Positions 1 through 12,720 of a DNA stretch of 64,000 bases are shown one piece after another; position 1 is the stretch's first letter; each line of letters begins with the position of its first letter. The DNA is taken from assembly GCF_000005505.3 (NCBI RefSeq), contig NC_016135.3:17082613-17146612 (forward strand). The letters are read 5' to 3'. Below the pieces are notes generated by a model that was given only the letters and a program-made list of their open reading frames with translations, was not told the origin of the DNA and did no database searches. The translations under genes and the position numbers were made by a program. Origin of the DNA: Brachypodium distachyon (taxonomy: Eukaryota; Streptophyta; Magnoliopsida; Poales; Poaceae).

Positions 1-204
1 ACCTCTCTCTGAAGCAACTAAATAAAACTGCACTGACATGGACCATACTGCATAAATGCAGGTCTTAAAATATTGTTCTATCCACTAATGTTTCATCTTG
101 GATCTATCTGTTCGTTATAACAAATTATAAACAGAAATAAGAGAATATAGCATTGTTGTACCAACAGACTTATTCGCTATAAAGACTAAACCAGAAAAAG
201 GGTA

Positions 205-503
205 CTCCCTCCATTTCTTTTTAGTTGTACATATAGCCAGTGCAAGTTTTCTCAAAATACTTGTATATTTAGACTTCAAAAGCCTAATAACTCACTGTGC
301 TCTTACTTCTTCTAGGCAAACAATTTAATTTCTATCATCCTATTGGATAAAGGGAGGTAGGGCTAAGTAGAGAATGGAAGAAGATTGAATGCATGATTCA
401 ATGATTGGCATGGGAATATGAAGAGGAGGCCAAGTGGTATTTTGTCCCTTTGACTTATTTTGTCTCTAAAAGGCTGCATGTACAATTAATCTGAAACTGA
501 GAA
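205..503. mobile_element. degenerate Stowaway-like MITE
   Basis: The left end reads tactccctccatttc followed by tttttagttgtacat. A diverged inverted copy (gtacaattaatctgaaactg) lies near 488-503. The ends resemble Stowaway (Tc1/mariner) MITEs, but similarity between the two arms is low, so the boundaries are approximate. Confidence 0.4.
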
Positions 504-1045
504 GCATGATTTAGTTAGACAAAGAACATGTTAGTATCGACAATGATCACTATACATAACACACAACTTAATGATTGACAGGTGTAATCTAATTCGAAGC
601 CATATCTGCTGAGATATACCAGACATTTCTTCCGATCTAGTAAAGTTATGTCAGTATTCTAATGTTCTTTCGGAAAGATAAATGTTCAGCTGAAACTGGG
701 TGACCCTTTTTCTGCCGGCAACAGATAAACTACAAACAAGGATCTGTCTAATACTTGATGACAATTTTAAATTATATGAGAAGTTCAAGGTTCATACATC
801 CAGTCAGACACCATGAAAATCTACAAATTTTGGAGCATCTCGGTGAATTTTAAATGCCAGCCAGCATGACAATCACGAGAAGACAATCAAGTGCTGAACT
901 TGCATGCACTGCAAAATTTCAGCATCCTCAAGGTATGTGCATTGCCAACCGTGAGGGCCAGGTGGACGAAGCTGCATGGTCACCAACCCCGTCCCAGAAA
1001 CACTACTGATGTGAGACATGTTCATTTAGCAGCCAAGTAAAACAG

Positions 1046-1127
1046 ACTACGGATAAGCTGATCATACAGTCTGTTCGACTTTCCCTTCAAAAAGTGGAAC
1101 AGACTGTATGATCATCTTATACGTAGT
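1046..1127. repeat. short near-perfect hairpin (37-bp arms, 8-nt loop)
   Basis: Arms 1046-1082 and 1091-1127 are inverted copies with about 34 of 37 positions paired, separated by an 8-nt loop. The core shared by both arms is gatcatacagtctgttc. It is too short and too tightly looped for the MITEs elsewhere in the window and could be a young small-RNA foldback. I do not recognise a known miRNA in it. Confidence 0.7.
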
Positions 1128-2038
1128 GCCTGGCGCATCCAGAAAGCGTGAAATGCCAAAACTCTGCAGGCCCCATGACTCAAATAATCTAGAAGCTTAT
1201 TTTTCCTCAAATATAATAATCATCTAGAAGCTTATTGGTGAGTCTACTGCGAACTAACATCATTATCCATATCCAGACACTTTCCCAGCTTTCCTATATG
1301 AAAACTCACCATCAACCAAAAAGTAGGGAAGAAACAAAATGATAACTGCTACTGGTGATCAAATAAAAGGTTTAAGCACCCAACTACTATTGAGCACAAT
1401 AGCCATAACAGTAAACAACAAAACCGAAAAGGTCTGTGACAGCATGTCCCACAGTAGGCAGTAGGCACGCTCCATCACGTCATGTTCCCACGGTACACTA
1501 TTGCATCAATGAACTAAATAAGGTAGTTTACGTAGAGTACAAAGCACAATATCCCTGCTGCAAGACCTACTCGCCGATCTAAATACTCGAATGCAGATAC
1601 GATAACCATGTATGCGTTTTCCCTACAAATCACGGTTCGATTTTAATCCCCGCATTTCCTATAACTGGTCCCGAAACGATGACTGTCTGATCCTTTCTGC
1701 GTCTTCTGTTTGCATGCCTACGGGTAATCTAGAACATGCACTCTATACAAACAACACCACGGGACTATTACATTTCCCGCAGTCGCGTATGAGCTCACGA
1801 GAAATCGTGATCAACACAAACACGTCACGTGTCTTGCGCAGGTTTTGCCATCCATTTCGCTGACGCGCAGCACAGCACGCATTCCCATGACCATGACCCA
1901 ATTAACCACGCCCGCTTTACAAAAATTGACCATATACCCTCGCAATTACGGATTAAGTCGCAAACAAACCCACGATCCAACTAGATGGAGAGAGCGAGAG
2001 GGGGAGAGGGAGGTGGCAATCCCGTAACCGCCGTATAC

Positions 2039-2240
2039 CTTTAGAGGAGGCCTTCGCGGTTGTGGGCTGGACCGCGGTGGCGATCTCTTCCATCACGGCG
2101 CCGCCTCCGGCCGCCGCAGCGACGCGTTCACCGCGTGGGGCCATGGAAACCTTCCCGGGCGCGGCGATCACCCTGCGGGCCCCGGGGGCGTCGCGCGCGG
2201 GGCGGCAGCAGTCCGTCGCCTTTTCCTGAGCTGAGGCCAT
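2039..2240 (-). CDS. first coding exon of an unidentified protein (partial gene)
   Basis: On the minus strand an ATG at 2240 opens a reading frame of 67 codons, starting MASAQEKATDCC and ending AKASSK, followed by a donor-like G|GTATAC at 2039/2038. The leader upstream is GC-rich, with a TATA-like ttttataaat at about 2582-2590 and a CACGTG G-box next to it, as expected for a promoter reading leftwards. The frame stays open past the donor to 1953 and upstream to 2582, but the upstream part starts on top of the TATA element and is probably untranslated. The peptide is Ala/Arg-rich with no domain I recognise. The gene would continue beyond the left edge. No function is proposed. Confidence 0.45.
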
Positions 2241-2573
2241 TGGAGCGGGTTCGCGAGCTGACCGTGTCCGTAGTCTCCGCCTCCGGCTCGCCGGTTCCCA
2301 CGATCTGACATACAGCAGGCCTCCGCCTCCCCGCGCCTCACCCCTCCCCCTCTTCCGCTCACTCCTCGTCCGGACCTGCGCGTCTAGGGGTTCTGCGGGA
2401 TCGGGCCAGGGTCTCGAGGAGGGGGCGTTCTCGTCGCGAGAGGCGAGGAGGAAAGGGGGCAAACGGGCGGAGGGAGGAGCTAGCCCTGGGCCTGGTGGTG
2501 GCGGTGGTGGTGGCTGCGGTGGGAAGAGGAGAGGAGAGGTTTGGGTGTTCTGTAGAGCGAGGCAACAGGGGAT

Positions 2574-2590
2574 CACGTGCATTTATAAAA
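2574..2590 (-). promoter_or_regulatory. G-box and TATA element of the left-edge gene
   Basis: CACGTG lies at 2574-2579 and, read on the minus strand, ttttataaat at about 2582-2590. The exon with ATG at 2240 lies roughly 340 bp downstream, giving room for a GC-rich leader. Assignment rests on position only. Confidence 0.4.
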
Positions 2591-2971
2591 GGCGAGGGGA
2601 AAGGTGGCCGTGCGATATGGGTGGGTGGGTTGGATTCAAGATACTTCCCGGTTTCTCTTTATCGAAATACTAGCTGTACACGTCACTGTAGCCCGGCGAT
2701 CATTTCGGAAGTGGAGGTTAAAAATGTTTGATTTTCTTTGGTACTGTAGGAAGTAATTTGTACTCCGTAGTTATTTTGGTAAAGAAAAGTAATTTGCAGG
2801 GAGTAGTTACTACTACGTCTGATCAATCCTTGGAAGGGGAATCAGTGAATGTTTTTTTTTATTTCAATTACGGAGTACGTAGCATATTTTTTTGAGCAAT
2901 ATATAAAACTTATTTGATTCTTGTCATTTGGGTCTAAAATTTTGAAATTTATTTTGAATCTCAGGAACCGT

Positions 2972-3216
2972 CTTGTTTGGTTACCACAGAATTAGGATCA
3001 GGGATTCAATGTGAAATTCCTTTGAATCACTCTTATCCTAACTTAGTTTCTCTCTAAAAGAGATCATTTCTCTGGATTTTTCTCTCGTTCTACAAATCCA
3101 TGTGGCAAACCTCAAAAATAATTTTTAAACGCAGAACAAAATTCAACCAAAAAATCTATTAAAAATGTTGATTTCATTTGTACCACGATGAAATGAAACG
3201 AGAGCTGCCAAACAAG
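2972..3216. mobile_element. MITE with CTTGTTTGG ends
   Basis: The element begins cttgtttggttaccac and ends gagctgccaaacaag, giving a short terminal inverted repeat around an AT-rich 245-bp body with no coding potential. Ends of this kind occur on several grass DNA-transposon MITEs; the superfamily is not certain. Confidence 0.5.
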
Positions 3217-4452
3217 CTGGGAGAGTTTTAGCTAAGTCCACTCGCATGGTGTCCCAAGATATATTTTATCTGTTTGCCGGTTCTTCATTAATTTAATTCT
3301 TCGTAAACCCTTTCCAAATACTTATATATACAGATATAAGTATTGTATTATCATTAACTGATATGCCTATACTCGAATTCGTAGGTTGATCGTAGGTTTG
3401 AGACTACAACAGTAATGCAAAAAAAATACACAAATTAATTGAATCCATTTTAGGTGAACCTTATTTGTGAAATACATCACCATCACCAGTATTATTGGAT
3501 CACGTCTCTCTACTGCTAGTGGTTACTGAAGGGGATGCGATGGAAATTGAGAACTTTTATGGACCCATGGATTTGTAGCGCTTGCGCACTCGTGGAGTCA
3601 TGGACCCATGGAAATGCGTACGTGCTTTGCGTGGAGGACACACCATCAAGTTGATGGACGAGGATCGCCATCTCATTAGCTGACATATGTATCCTAGCAA
3701 TTGCCAGGACATGCATGAAGGCATTTCCCAAGTACTGTACCATCTGCCTTCGACTGAATCATTCTAGGTGAATGCATGAATTGGTACTTAGTCAGTACTA
3801 GCCAGTTTATATTCTGTGTATTATTGTGTTATTTTAAAAGTGCAACTTGTACGGGTCATATTGCTGCACTGGAAAAGCACCTTTTCCTTCCTCCTTGTCG
3901 TGTACCGAGAGAGGAATATTGCAGCATGGCAAAGCAGGCAGTACAGCATGCGTACGTTTGCGTTGCGTGTCCTCATCCTGAATACGTTCAAGTCCAGCAA
4001 AAAAAAAAGCACAATTATCGCGCTTTAATAAAGATTAAAAAGTTGCGTGGTGGTACGTGTGATTACGTGAGCCGTGAGAGCCAGAGGACCGATCGGGCAC
4101 GCATGCTCGGTGACAGGGGAATCGGAGATGAAGACGGATTTAGAGCACGTACGATTCTTTAGACAGGTGATTATGAAAATAAATCAAGCATTTTTTTAAG
4201 CACCAGTGTTTATTTGTATAGAGAAGATGCCAAGTTAGACATCTGCTTAGTCTAAATAAGCATTAATGTTTAACAAAAACCAGTTAATTTTTCTAAGCAC
4301 CCACCTAGACATCTTGCATTGTACATGCTTTTATCGTACGTCCTCGGTCCTTACGGTTACGGAGCACTGGAGCAAGGAGCGCAAAGGAGCACTGGATCTC
4401 GTCGCATTCTCACCGTGCCGGTAGCTATACGAGATGTCAGCGCCTTGATTAA
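3217..4452. other. intergenic, no gene seen
   Basis: AT-rich sequence. The open stretches between 3516 and 4162 show no domain, codon bias or splice-site support. A short direct repeat (atggacccatgga) occurs near 3558 and 3600. I see nothing else I can support. Confidence 0.5.
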
Positions 4453-4700
4453 TACTCCCTCCATTCCAAAATGACAAAATATAACGTGCCCACGCATTTT
4501 GAGGTCGAACTTGGTCATCAATTACACCAACAAAATGTGAATTATAAGTTATAAAACTTATACCACTAGATTCGTATTTGAAAGAAATTTCTAATGGTAT
4601 AACTTTTATAATACATAATTCACATTTTGTTGGTCTAATTGATGGTCAAAGCAAAATCTCGAAATGCGTGAACACGTTATATTTTGGAATAGAGGAAATA
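4453..4700. mobile_element. Stowaway-like MITE, full-length hairpin
   Basis: The left end is ctccctccattccaaaatg and the right end is attttggaatagaggaaat, flanked by TA on both sides. The arms pair through most of the 248 bp, including an inner segment with acaaaatgtgaattat on the left and ataattcacattttgt on the right. This is the structure of a Stowaway MITE. A relative sits at 44108-44333. Confidence 0.75.
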
Positions 4701-5441
4701 CTACTCCGGTTGTCTTGGGTTGGTTACTTTGAAAAAGTATGTGTAAACTTGTGTTTAAGAAGTAATCTCTCAATATCGGTAATTTTTGTCGAGTCCTACA
4801 AATATATAATAATGTAACAGAAGTTTATGATTGTATTTTCAGAATCGCGCCAGCGTGCTCATCCACGACTATAAGAGACGATCAAGAAAATGATGCTAAT
4901 TAGAAAAAAAATTGTTATTAGTCCACATTAGCACACGTCTTGAAGACTCTACAATACAATGCTCGGTTTGGACTGATTGGGCTATGACAATAGCCTCATG
5001 TTGTCCTTTTTAAGTAAAGGAGGACGTGACTTCATTGATCCACAAAACATATTATCCCTCCTGTCCAAATTAATTAATATGAATGGAGGGAGTAGATCAA
5101 ATAGATTAAAACAAATATGAACAACAAAGAGCTTTCATAAAAACGGAATTTACATCAAGGAAACGAAGTTCAAACTTGCTGTCCTATTTTCAACTTTTGC
5201 GTCTCAATTTTCTTCCATAAGCAAAACTATGTTTCTGCTATTTCATTCGACATCACCTGCACCATCAAGATTCAAGATGTATCCGCCAAAGAAAACGCAA
5301 CATATACATAACTTAAAAATACTCAAACGTTGATAAATGGTCTCCCATATTAGGTGCCAATTTCAATCAGATTTCTTACATATAAGCGTCGTACTGTCTA
5401 CAAGACACATCTTGTTATGCTGCAGTTTTCCACTTCAATGT

Positions 5442-5572
5442 TGCTACTTCTTCCGTCCAACAATGGATGTCTTAATTTTAACTAAAATTTGCATGCATCT
5501 ATACACTGTCATGCCTAGATACATTCAAATTTTGATAAATTTGAAACATTTTTTGTTGGACGGAGAGAGTAC
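5442..5572. mobile_element. Stowaway-like MITE
   Basis: A 131-bp element with left end cttccgtccaacaatggatg and right end ttttgttggacggagagagt. Inner arms (ttaactaaaatttgcatgca and its inverted partner near 5520) also pair. It belongs to the same subgroup as the copies at 17295, 17814 and 49428. Confidence 0.75.
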
Positions 5573-6307
5573 TTAATTTTGCACTTAGGCATGATTTGTA
5601 GTTGTTGAACTTATTTTTATAATTTTCTATGAAGAAATATGTACAAAATAAATTTTTTTGACTAAACAATAAAATAAGCAAAACAAGTGAAACAAGCAGA
5701 GCTATGAGAATCACCCAGTGACAAATACAGCGTTACACTCTGCGAGCCTGCACGTATTTGCTTTGACTAGTCAACCAAAGTTATTTCTACACTTTTTTAA
5801 AACTAACTTACGACCTTGGGTACGCTACTCGAGGGAAATGCATGGATGCGTAGAAGCTAAATAAATGAAATTTGTTGCTTTACTAGATGATTGCTACTGG
5901 ACAATGTGTACATGATGCCGACCTGCATCGTCAAACAGACCTCGGAAGTTCGGAGGCCAACGCCAAACTCTTCTTGCGTCACAGAGTGCAAGGGCCGTCT
6001 CAAAGAGTTGTTCTGGCCGTAAGATCAGCGTCACCCGGGAGAAGATGAAGGCACCGCAAGATATGACAGCCACATGATACGAGTGTGCGGCTATGCATGA
6101 TAGGAGCACGCACTAGTCAGTAGTCACACCTCACCTGCTCCACTACCCACCCACCCCAACAGCCCAGTGCAGCTGACCGCTGAGTTGCTGTGCACTGAAA
6201 ATGTCATTAGGGATTTTCTTAATCAAGAATGTGTCAGTGTGTCACTTTCTTAAGCCGTGCTGTATGACATTGTGCCACTCCTTTGTATTGCCAACTAGTA
6301 CAATGTA

Positions 6308-6428
6308 CACCCTCCGTCCCATACTAAGTGTGTTAACTTTGTCTAAATACGCATGTATCTATATACACACTAAAACACGTCTGGATACATGTACAGTTGC
6401 GACACTTAATATGAGACGAATGGAGTAG
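6308..6428. mobile_element. Stowaway-like MITE
   Basis: Left end cctccgtcccatactaagtg and right end cacttaatatgagacgaatg, then gagta. The 121-bp hairpin is typical of short Pooid Stowaway elements. Confidence 0.75.
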
Positions 6429-9377
6429 TAGAGCGTGATGTGGGGTGCATGCTACAATCCAGTCATTTTATAGCATCTTGTATCTATTTTTAGCTGCACA
6501 TATTTTCATTTATATATGATGCGAAGTTTTTGTTATATCCAAGCTAGGTACACTTTTTTTGCGTAAATTCCATATATATTTACAAAAATATTTCATGTAT
6601 TACTAGATGGAAAGACATTTTTTATAGGTCAGAAAGAAATCACACATTAGGGCGAATAAAATGGTTGAGACTGTATTGTTCTCTTAGCCCTCGACGTAAT
6701 CTAAAGTGAAGAACAAATGCATATTGCAACCAGTTATCTATAGCATTTTACACATGCATCTACAATATGTGGTGGTGATTTCTACAAAAAAAAATGTGGC
6801 GACTAAAATTTAGTTATTAAACTGGTAGCTAAAATATACTCCCTCATTTTAACAACGCATCGTTGTTGGAATAACCAAGAATTACCTTTTAGCAATAGAT
6901 TCGTCTTCAAATATTTTTACTGATAATTGTGGTTTCCTATCATACGAATTGCATATTAATAAAATTATTGCCGGTCAAAGTCTTGTCTTGACGAAACCAA
7001 ATACCTTAACCTTTGTGAAAATGGGAGAATAACATATGGTATGGTATAATGGAGAAAATCATCTTTTCTGGAGCATCTAGAGATCATCTTTTAATTAGAT
7101 AAGACGTACCTCTGTTTCATTTGTCTCTCATTTGAAGTCGACAATTGTATCTAAGCTAAACAAAGAGAACGACGTCACCTCATTGTACCTAATCTTGGCA
7201 TCTTGAGTTGTCTCTCCATTTTTTTAGTACATATGGACGTAGAAAATATCGTAGTAAAAATTATGTGAAATTGATCCTTGAGTATATAAAACCTGCAAGG
7301 AACACTTTTTTGTGAGCCGACGAAGTATCGGGATCCTAGGGGCACAATTTCGCTCTAGAAAAAAATAGAGAAGAGGTTTAGATTTTGATCTAATGATTTC
7401 GCTCATATTTACATGTACACATAGATATGCAGATGTGATACATCATAAGAACTTTATCATGTTCACAAACCTATCCTAGCCCCTGTTTGGTTAGTTACTT
7501 GTGCGTTTTTTTTAAACCAAAATCACCTATTTATGTATTTTTGGCTTTGGTTTCGACTTGACATTGTTACGTGGTGGTATAAACAAAAATCAAAACTAAA
7601 AACACCTTAATTGGACCGCTCCATGTCACGGAGGACCCACGTATTGGCCCGTCAATGACATTATGGTCACGGAGGACCCACGTATCGCTGACAGGCCACG
7701 TCCTTAGGGTCCATGTCTAGAAAAGGCGTCGACTCAGACTCGGTGATGCTGCTTTTATCAGCAAACGGCAGTGAGACCTTATGGGTTTTGCACACTGTCA
7801 ATGACATTATGGGCCTACAAACTCAGGGACGTGCTGTCAGTAGGCGTTGGATTGTGGTTGTGCATAATATTGGTTGTAAAACTGCTTTAATCAAACTGTG
7901 ATGTGATCCGTGGAAGCTGATGGCCCGTAGGATTATAGTGGTGGTTGACCAGTCCCGGTCGATCGGCAACGCATACGGCTGAGGATACAGTTGTACGCAG
8001 TCCTTCTTTTGTTGACAGTTCAACGCAGTGTGATATCAGAGGCTGGCCGGAGTCCTGAGTTTATGGACTCCCAATTCGATCCAAAATTATGAAAAGATAA
8101 TTGTAGCCCATTTTAACCCAGCTTGTTATGTTCGGAGGAGCTAGGCTATAGGGGAGAAGTGTTGAAGTGCGATCGAGCAAATTATACGCAGGTCGCAGGA
8201 CGCAGCTGGAAGCCTGGAACTCATGGTGTTGGCCTGTTGGGTTTGTTACAGGTAAATTGATACGCTTTGATTTGCAGCGTTGTCTGATAAAGTCTGGCAC
8301 GTACTCATCTGATGTCGCCTTTCCCCGTGCAGACGTACAGAACCTTATCACTCACAGAGTGTCAGTGAAATGCTTTATTTTTTTTAGCGCTTTGTGCACG
8401 GCGAGCTTATGTTGTCCGACGGTGGCATCCAGCACTTCGCACTACCTGTACATCCCGCTGGCCCACTCCCAGCTAGGTTATTCAAACTTTGTGGCCATGT
8501 ACATTACAAATTTTGGCAACGATTGACATCACCCAGCCGTAGTACTGCTGGTGCGCGTCCGTGTCGAACAATGCATTTAGCTTTGTTCCCCGAAGAAAAC
8601 AAATAAAACGCGAGCTTTAGACATTCCTTTCGGTCACCATGGACCATCGATCGCTACACAATTGACAAAGCTAGTATATATATGCAGAGCCACAAGATAG
8701 TCCTTGCATGGTCGACCGTGCACGCTTTAAGGCAGCATTGTGCGTGCAAGCGTGCTACCCATGCAAGTGTGTTGGTAAAGCTTCCAGTTCCAGACTCGCG
8801 AGACTCCTGTACCGATGACGCGGCCGCGGACGTCAAATCGTTTTCCGTTTTGGGAGAGACCAGGTGATATCGATCCACTAAAAGTATGATATACGCATAC
8901 GTACGTACGCAAGTTGCAAAGACGATCGCATAGCGCGCACTATATATCTGCTTTTTATTTAGAAAAGAAATAAAGATCCGGACGACGCATGTACGTCCTG
9001 CTTTCTGCTACGTCCGAGAACGACTTTTCGGCGACCCACTTGGATGCATGATTGCACACACGCACGCATACCATGTCGGAATCCGATGCAGTATTACTCT
9101 GGAACGGATTAAGATGATGATGATGATACCTCCACCACTTTCGTAAGCAAGATTCCAGCGGCAAAAGCTGTGGATCCCCCTTCCTTTCATAATTTTGAGG
9201 ATATGGAGATTCAGATTCGATATGAAATACATAATGCTGACGTGGTTGCAGCTTTTAATTAGATAACTGTGCGCCTAATCATGCACGATAAACATTGCTG
9301 CCAATTTTAGCCAATAGATCAAAACAAATCGATCTATCTGTGCGCGACCACTGCGCACTCCACTGATCCGCGACAAG

Positions 9378-10359
9378 ATCATCTCCAACAATATATCTAT
9401 ATTTTGTTACAATATCTAAAAACTGACAATATGAGTATTTTGTCCCAAAAAACGTCTCCAACAGTATACCCAAAAATTTTGGATACCCAAATTTTTTTGG
9501 GTAGCTACCCATATTTTAGCGCACTACCCAAAACACCCAACAAGTGGCAGGAAGGCCAACTGCCTCGTTCCGGCCATTTCCGAGCTAACCCTGACCGGCG
9601 TCGGCTCCGATTCCGGCGGCCAGACCGCGCCGCCGCCGACCACTGCTGTCCTCCCACCGCGGCTGACCCCTCCGCCACCTCCCTGGTGCCCCCGCCGGCG
9701 TTCCCCTGCGTCCGTTCGGCTCAGCCCCGACCGCATCAAGTGCCGCCGCTGGCGACCGCCGGGGCCGCCCCCACCTGCTGCCCCGCGGCGCTCGAGTGCT
9801 CGACCCCTCCGCTGTGACCTCCGCCACGGTCCCGCACCGCCGCGGTTGCGCCCTGCCCCTACCGCCGCGGCCCGCCCCCCTCCTGCCCGCGCCCTCCCCG
9901 CGGTCCAGCGCCACCACGGGCGCGCCCAGGTGCCTCGCCGCCGCCCCGCCCGCTCCGCACCCCCACCGGTCTTCCTCCGCCGCCACTCCTCCTCTTCCCC
10001 TTCCCCTTCCCGACCACGGTGCCGCCCTAGGAGCCGCCGAGCTGTAGCCCCCGCGAGCGAAGTGCCGCACAGCATCGCCCTCCTGCGCCCATCTCCTACT
10101 CTGGCGCCGATTTGGATCGAGGAGGGCCTCCCCTGCTATGGACTTGGGATACGACAAGGAGAAAGGGGAGGAGAAGAAGGGTAGATGAAAAAGAAGGAAG
10201 GAAGAAGAAAGCATCGGATGAGAATATTCTCTTTTGGGTATCTAGTTTTGGGTATGCTGGAATGGTTGGACACATTTTGGGTACCTAAATTTTCTCTCTT
10301 CCCTACCCATAATGTTTTTGGGTATCCAAAATATGAATATGCTGTTGGAGATGCTCTAA
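9378..10359. mobile_element. non-autonomous DNA transposon with a GC-rich insert
   Basis: The left arm starts aagatcatctccaacaatat and carries repeated tacccaaa/ttttgggta motifs to about 9545. The right arm (10220-10359) contains the inverted counterparts and ends tgttggagatgctct. Between the arms lies about 600 bp of very GC-rich DNA (9560-10130), open in several frames on both strands, with nothing recognisable encoded. This looks like a transposon that has captured a GC-rich gene fragment. Target-site duplications were not obvious, so superfamily and exact ends are uncertain. Confidence 0.6.
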
Positions 10360-12704
10360 ACATGAGCGTGCTAGCATATCCAAAACCCAGCGTCGCGGAA
10401 TGACACGTCAGAAGAGCATCTCGACCGTTGGCCCTGCAGGGACTTAGAGGTCGCTAAAGACGCATAGGGAAAGGAAATTCTACGGGAGGGGATCCATTCC
10501 CAGAGGCTTCCGTGAGATCCTCTCCTCAATTTTTGCTCACTTCGGTGAAATCGAGTGAAATCTGAACTTCTTAAATTTTATTCCGGTTTGTGTAACCGGA
10601 GTGGAATTAATCAAACGGTTTTGCTATTTCTTAGGCGACCGAGAAATAACTATTTCTCAATTGATAATAACAACCTTTTGATTCAATCACCGAGATCCGT
10701 GTAAGATTATTGTAGGCCCGATGGATAAGAAAATCTTGATTGGATGGTTGCGATTATTGACAAAGAAATAACTATTTCTTAGACGACCGAGAAATAGACG
10801 CTCCCTAGATCAAAACCCGAACTGAGCAACCCGGGGAGAGGGGCTGGCCCATGAACATCTTTCCAAACGCATATGCTTCCAATTAAGCCGAAGCATATCG
10901 ATCGTGCGGCACAGCTGGATGCGTCGATGGGTAACCCCATGTCGATCCACAACGAGCCAATGGCGCGACCAGACCGCGCGCCGCAATAATTGTAAGTGGA
11001 GTCCTGTTCACCGCCAACCTACCTGCGTGCGCAGACAATGATACAGTACAAGAAACATCGGGTCGTGACCAACTCCGGTGGCCGGATTCAATTCCCGTGC
11101 GTGCGGTGCAGCTACCCGCCCCGCGCGCATGCCGCAAGGCTAGGTAGCAGCTGCCGCGCCAGTCATCCGCTGGCGTCATGCATGCATGCAGGTTTACGTA
11201 AGCTGAATACCGAATACTACGTACGTACCCGATGGACAGCTAGCTAGCTTAGCAAGTAATTCCTCCGTTCCATAATTTTTGTTTTAAATTTGTTCAAAAG
11301 AGATGCATCTATTTTTTTAAAACGTACAAATACATGTAAGATTTCGACAAGAATCATGAAAGGAAGAAGTACAGGAGGAGTACTGCTAGCTAGCTAGCCA
11401 TGCGTTGCAGTTTGCAGATCGGTCGTCCTTGCATGCATGCCTGGGCCTGGCTCGTCGCGCACGAACGGACGCGCTGGCCTGCAGGGCGCCCATGCACGCG
11501 CGCTACCACCTCTTCTCACGAGTTCCGTGAGTTTGTCCCTACCGTACGTACGTCCATGGTGTCACGTGAACGTAGTCAGGGGCCAGCACTTCTGCCCTCT
11601 TTGCGTGCGTGCAATGCATATATGCCCTCCTGGCTCCTACGTACAGTCCTACTCTCCCTGTCGTTCTACGAAGGGCGATGAAAAAAAGGCACCATGCATG
11701 TGCAAACGTCGACTAGCGCTAGCCTTTGTATCGCAGGCCTCGACTAGCTAGATTTGTCGATCGTGCGATGTTTCCCTGGATGTGACTTCTTCTTTTTTTT
11801 GTCACAGCTGCCGTGCCATAGGAGTAGTCAATCGAGGTAATAATCCAGTGGATGATGCAGGTGGGGAATATCATAATCACACACTTACACATCAACGTTA
11901 CACCGGCGAATGTTTTAATACCTTCTCTGACGGGTATGCCGTTTGCACGGAGTATGTATAAAAAAGAAGAATATGTACCGTCCCTCAAAAAAAGAAGAAG
12001 AATATGTACCATAAGGTTTTGTAGTGATGCTCAAAGTCGGGATTTTGAGATTAGGAAGGTGACAGACTGACAGGCGTTCTTGGTTTGACTAACTGCAGAT
12101 AAGATCAGTAAGTAAGTTAGATTAGCCGGCCACGTCTTCAAGGACATCCACCCTGCACGACTTCAGGTCTTCGGCATCCTTCTGGAGACACGGCACATCT
12201 CCGTTGTCCTCGAAGCTACGAGTACGTACGTAGTACCGCCAATTTCAGCTTGCCACCTATTTTTCCGCGGACCTGAATACCAGCTGATCCAATCACATAG
12301 ATACGGATTGCTGCAATTCAATCATCCGAATCGAGATTTTGGTCTGAACTCTGAGGGAGTCCGCAGTGCAGGCCGACAGTCGGACTGGGCGCTAGTTGTT
12401 CCGCAACCCGCGGCCGGCGAGCGAAGCCACCGACCAGCGGCGACCGGAGGCGTCAGAGTCAAAGGTGGGTTTTTTGTTTTTTGTTTTGGGGGAAGGGTGG
12501 GCTTTGATTTGGAATCCGTATGGTACCTTTGGGCTTTAGACTGCAGATGGGCCAAATTGAGCTGATAGTTTTTGACCGACTGATAGTTTTTTTTTATCCT
12601 CTCAAAAAGAAAAAGACTGAACGCGCGGGCTTTTATCAAAAAAGGAAAAAGAAAAACCTGAACGCGCGGGGGGTTAGGCCGGCGTGGCGCCCAATTGCCC
12701 AAAC
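10360..12704. other. intergenic with one MITE, no gene seen
   Basis: Contains a degenerate MITE at 11257-11382 and simple tag/gcta repeats around 11240 and 11390. The GC-rich open stretches at 10883-11751 and 12308-12714 have no recognisable motif. The right end (from about 12640) is the promoter region of the RNase H2B gene. Confidence 0.45.
11257..11382. mobile_element. degenerate Stowaway-like MITE
   Basis: Left end attcctccgttccataattt; right end near gaagtacaggaggagta. The arms pair only partly. Confidence 0.5.
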
Positions 12705-12720
12705 CCAAACCCAAACCCTA
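12701..12720 (+). promoter_or_regulatory. telo-box and AAACCC repeats upstream of RNase H2B
   Basis: Three AAACCC units end in a perfect telo-box AAACCCTA at 12713-12720, about 240 bp upstream of the ATG. Telo-boxes are common in plant promoters of replication, repair and translation genes. That fits an RNase H2 subunit, but binding is inferred. Confidence 0.5.

Larger units (their letters stand above)
1..2038. other. left-edge region, probable first intron of a minus-strand gene
   Basis: I could not recognise any exon here on either strand. If the minus-strand exon at 2039-2240 is real, this stretch is its first intron and the rest of the gene is off the left edge. A 50-codon minus-strand open stretch starts with ATG near 1023 and ends near 870, but it has no recognisable motif and I could not join it in frame to the upstream exon. 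A MITE-like element and a short hairpin in the interval are listed separately. Confidence 0.4.
4701..9377. other. intergenic with MITEs, no gene seen
   Basis: Apart from two MITEs (5442-5572 and 6308-6428) I find no supported gene. Between 7626 and 7814 there are short direct repeats: cacggaggacccacgtat twice (near 7628 and 7669) and gtcaatgacattatgg twice (7651 and 7798). Open stretches around 8061-8526 lack protein-like composition. Runs of acgtacgtac occur near 8900. Confidence 0.5.

Noticed and set aside
1953..2582. Full 209-aa minus-strand frame as one protein
   Set aside because: Its first Met overlaps the TATA region and the frame runs past a good donor. Only 2039-2240 is kept as a probable exon.
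9585..10214. Long Gly/Arg- or Pro-rich frames in the GC-rich core of the element
   Set aside because: Open in several frames on both strands because of high GC. No domain and no start context can be chosen.
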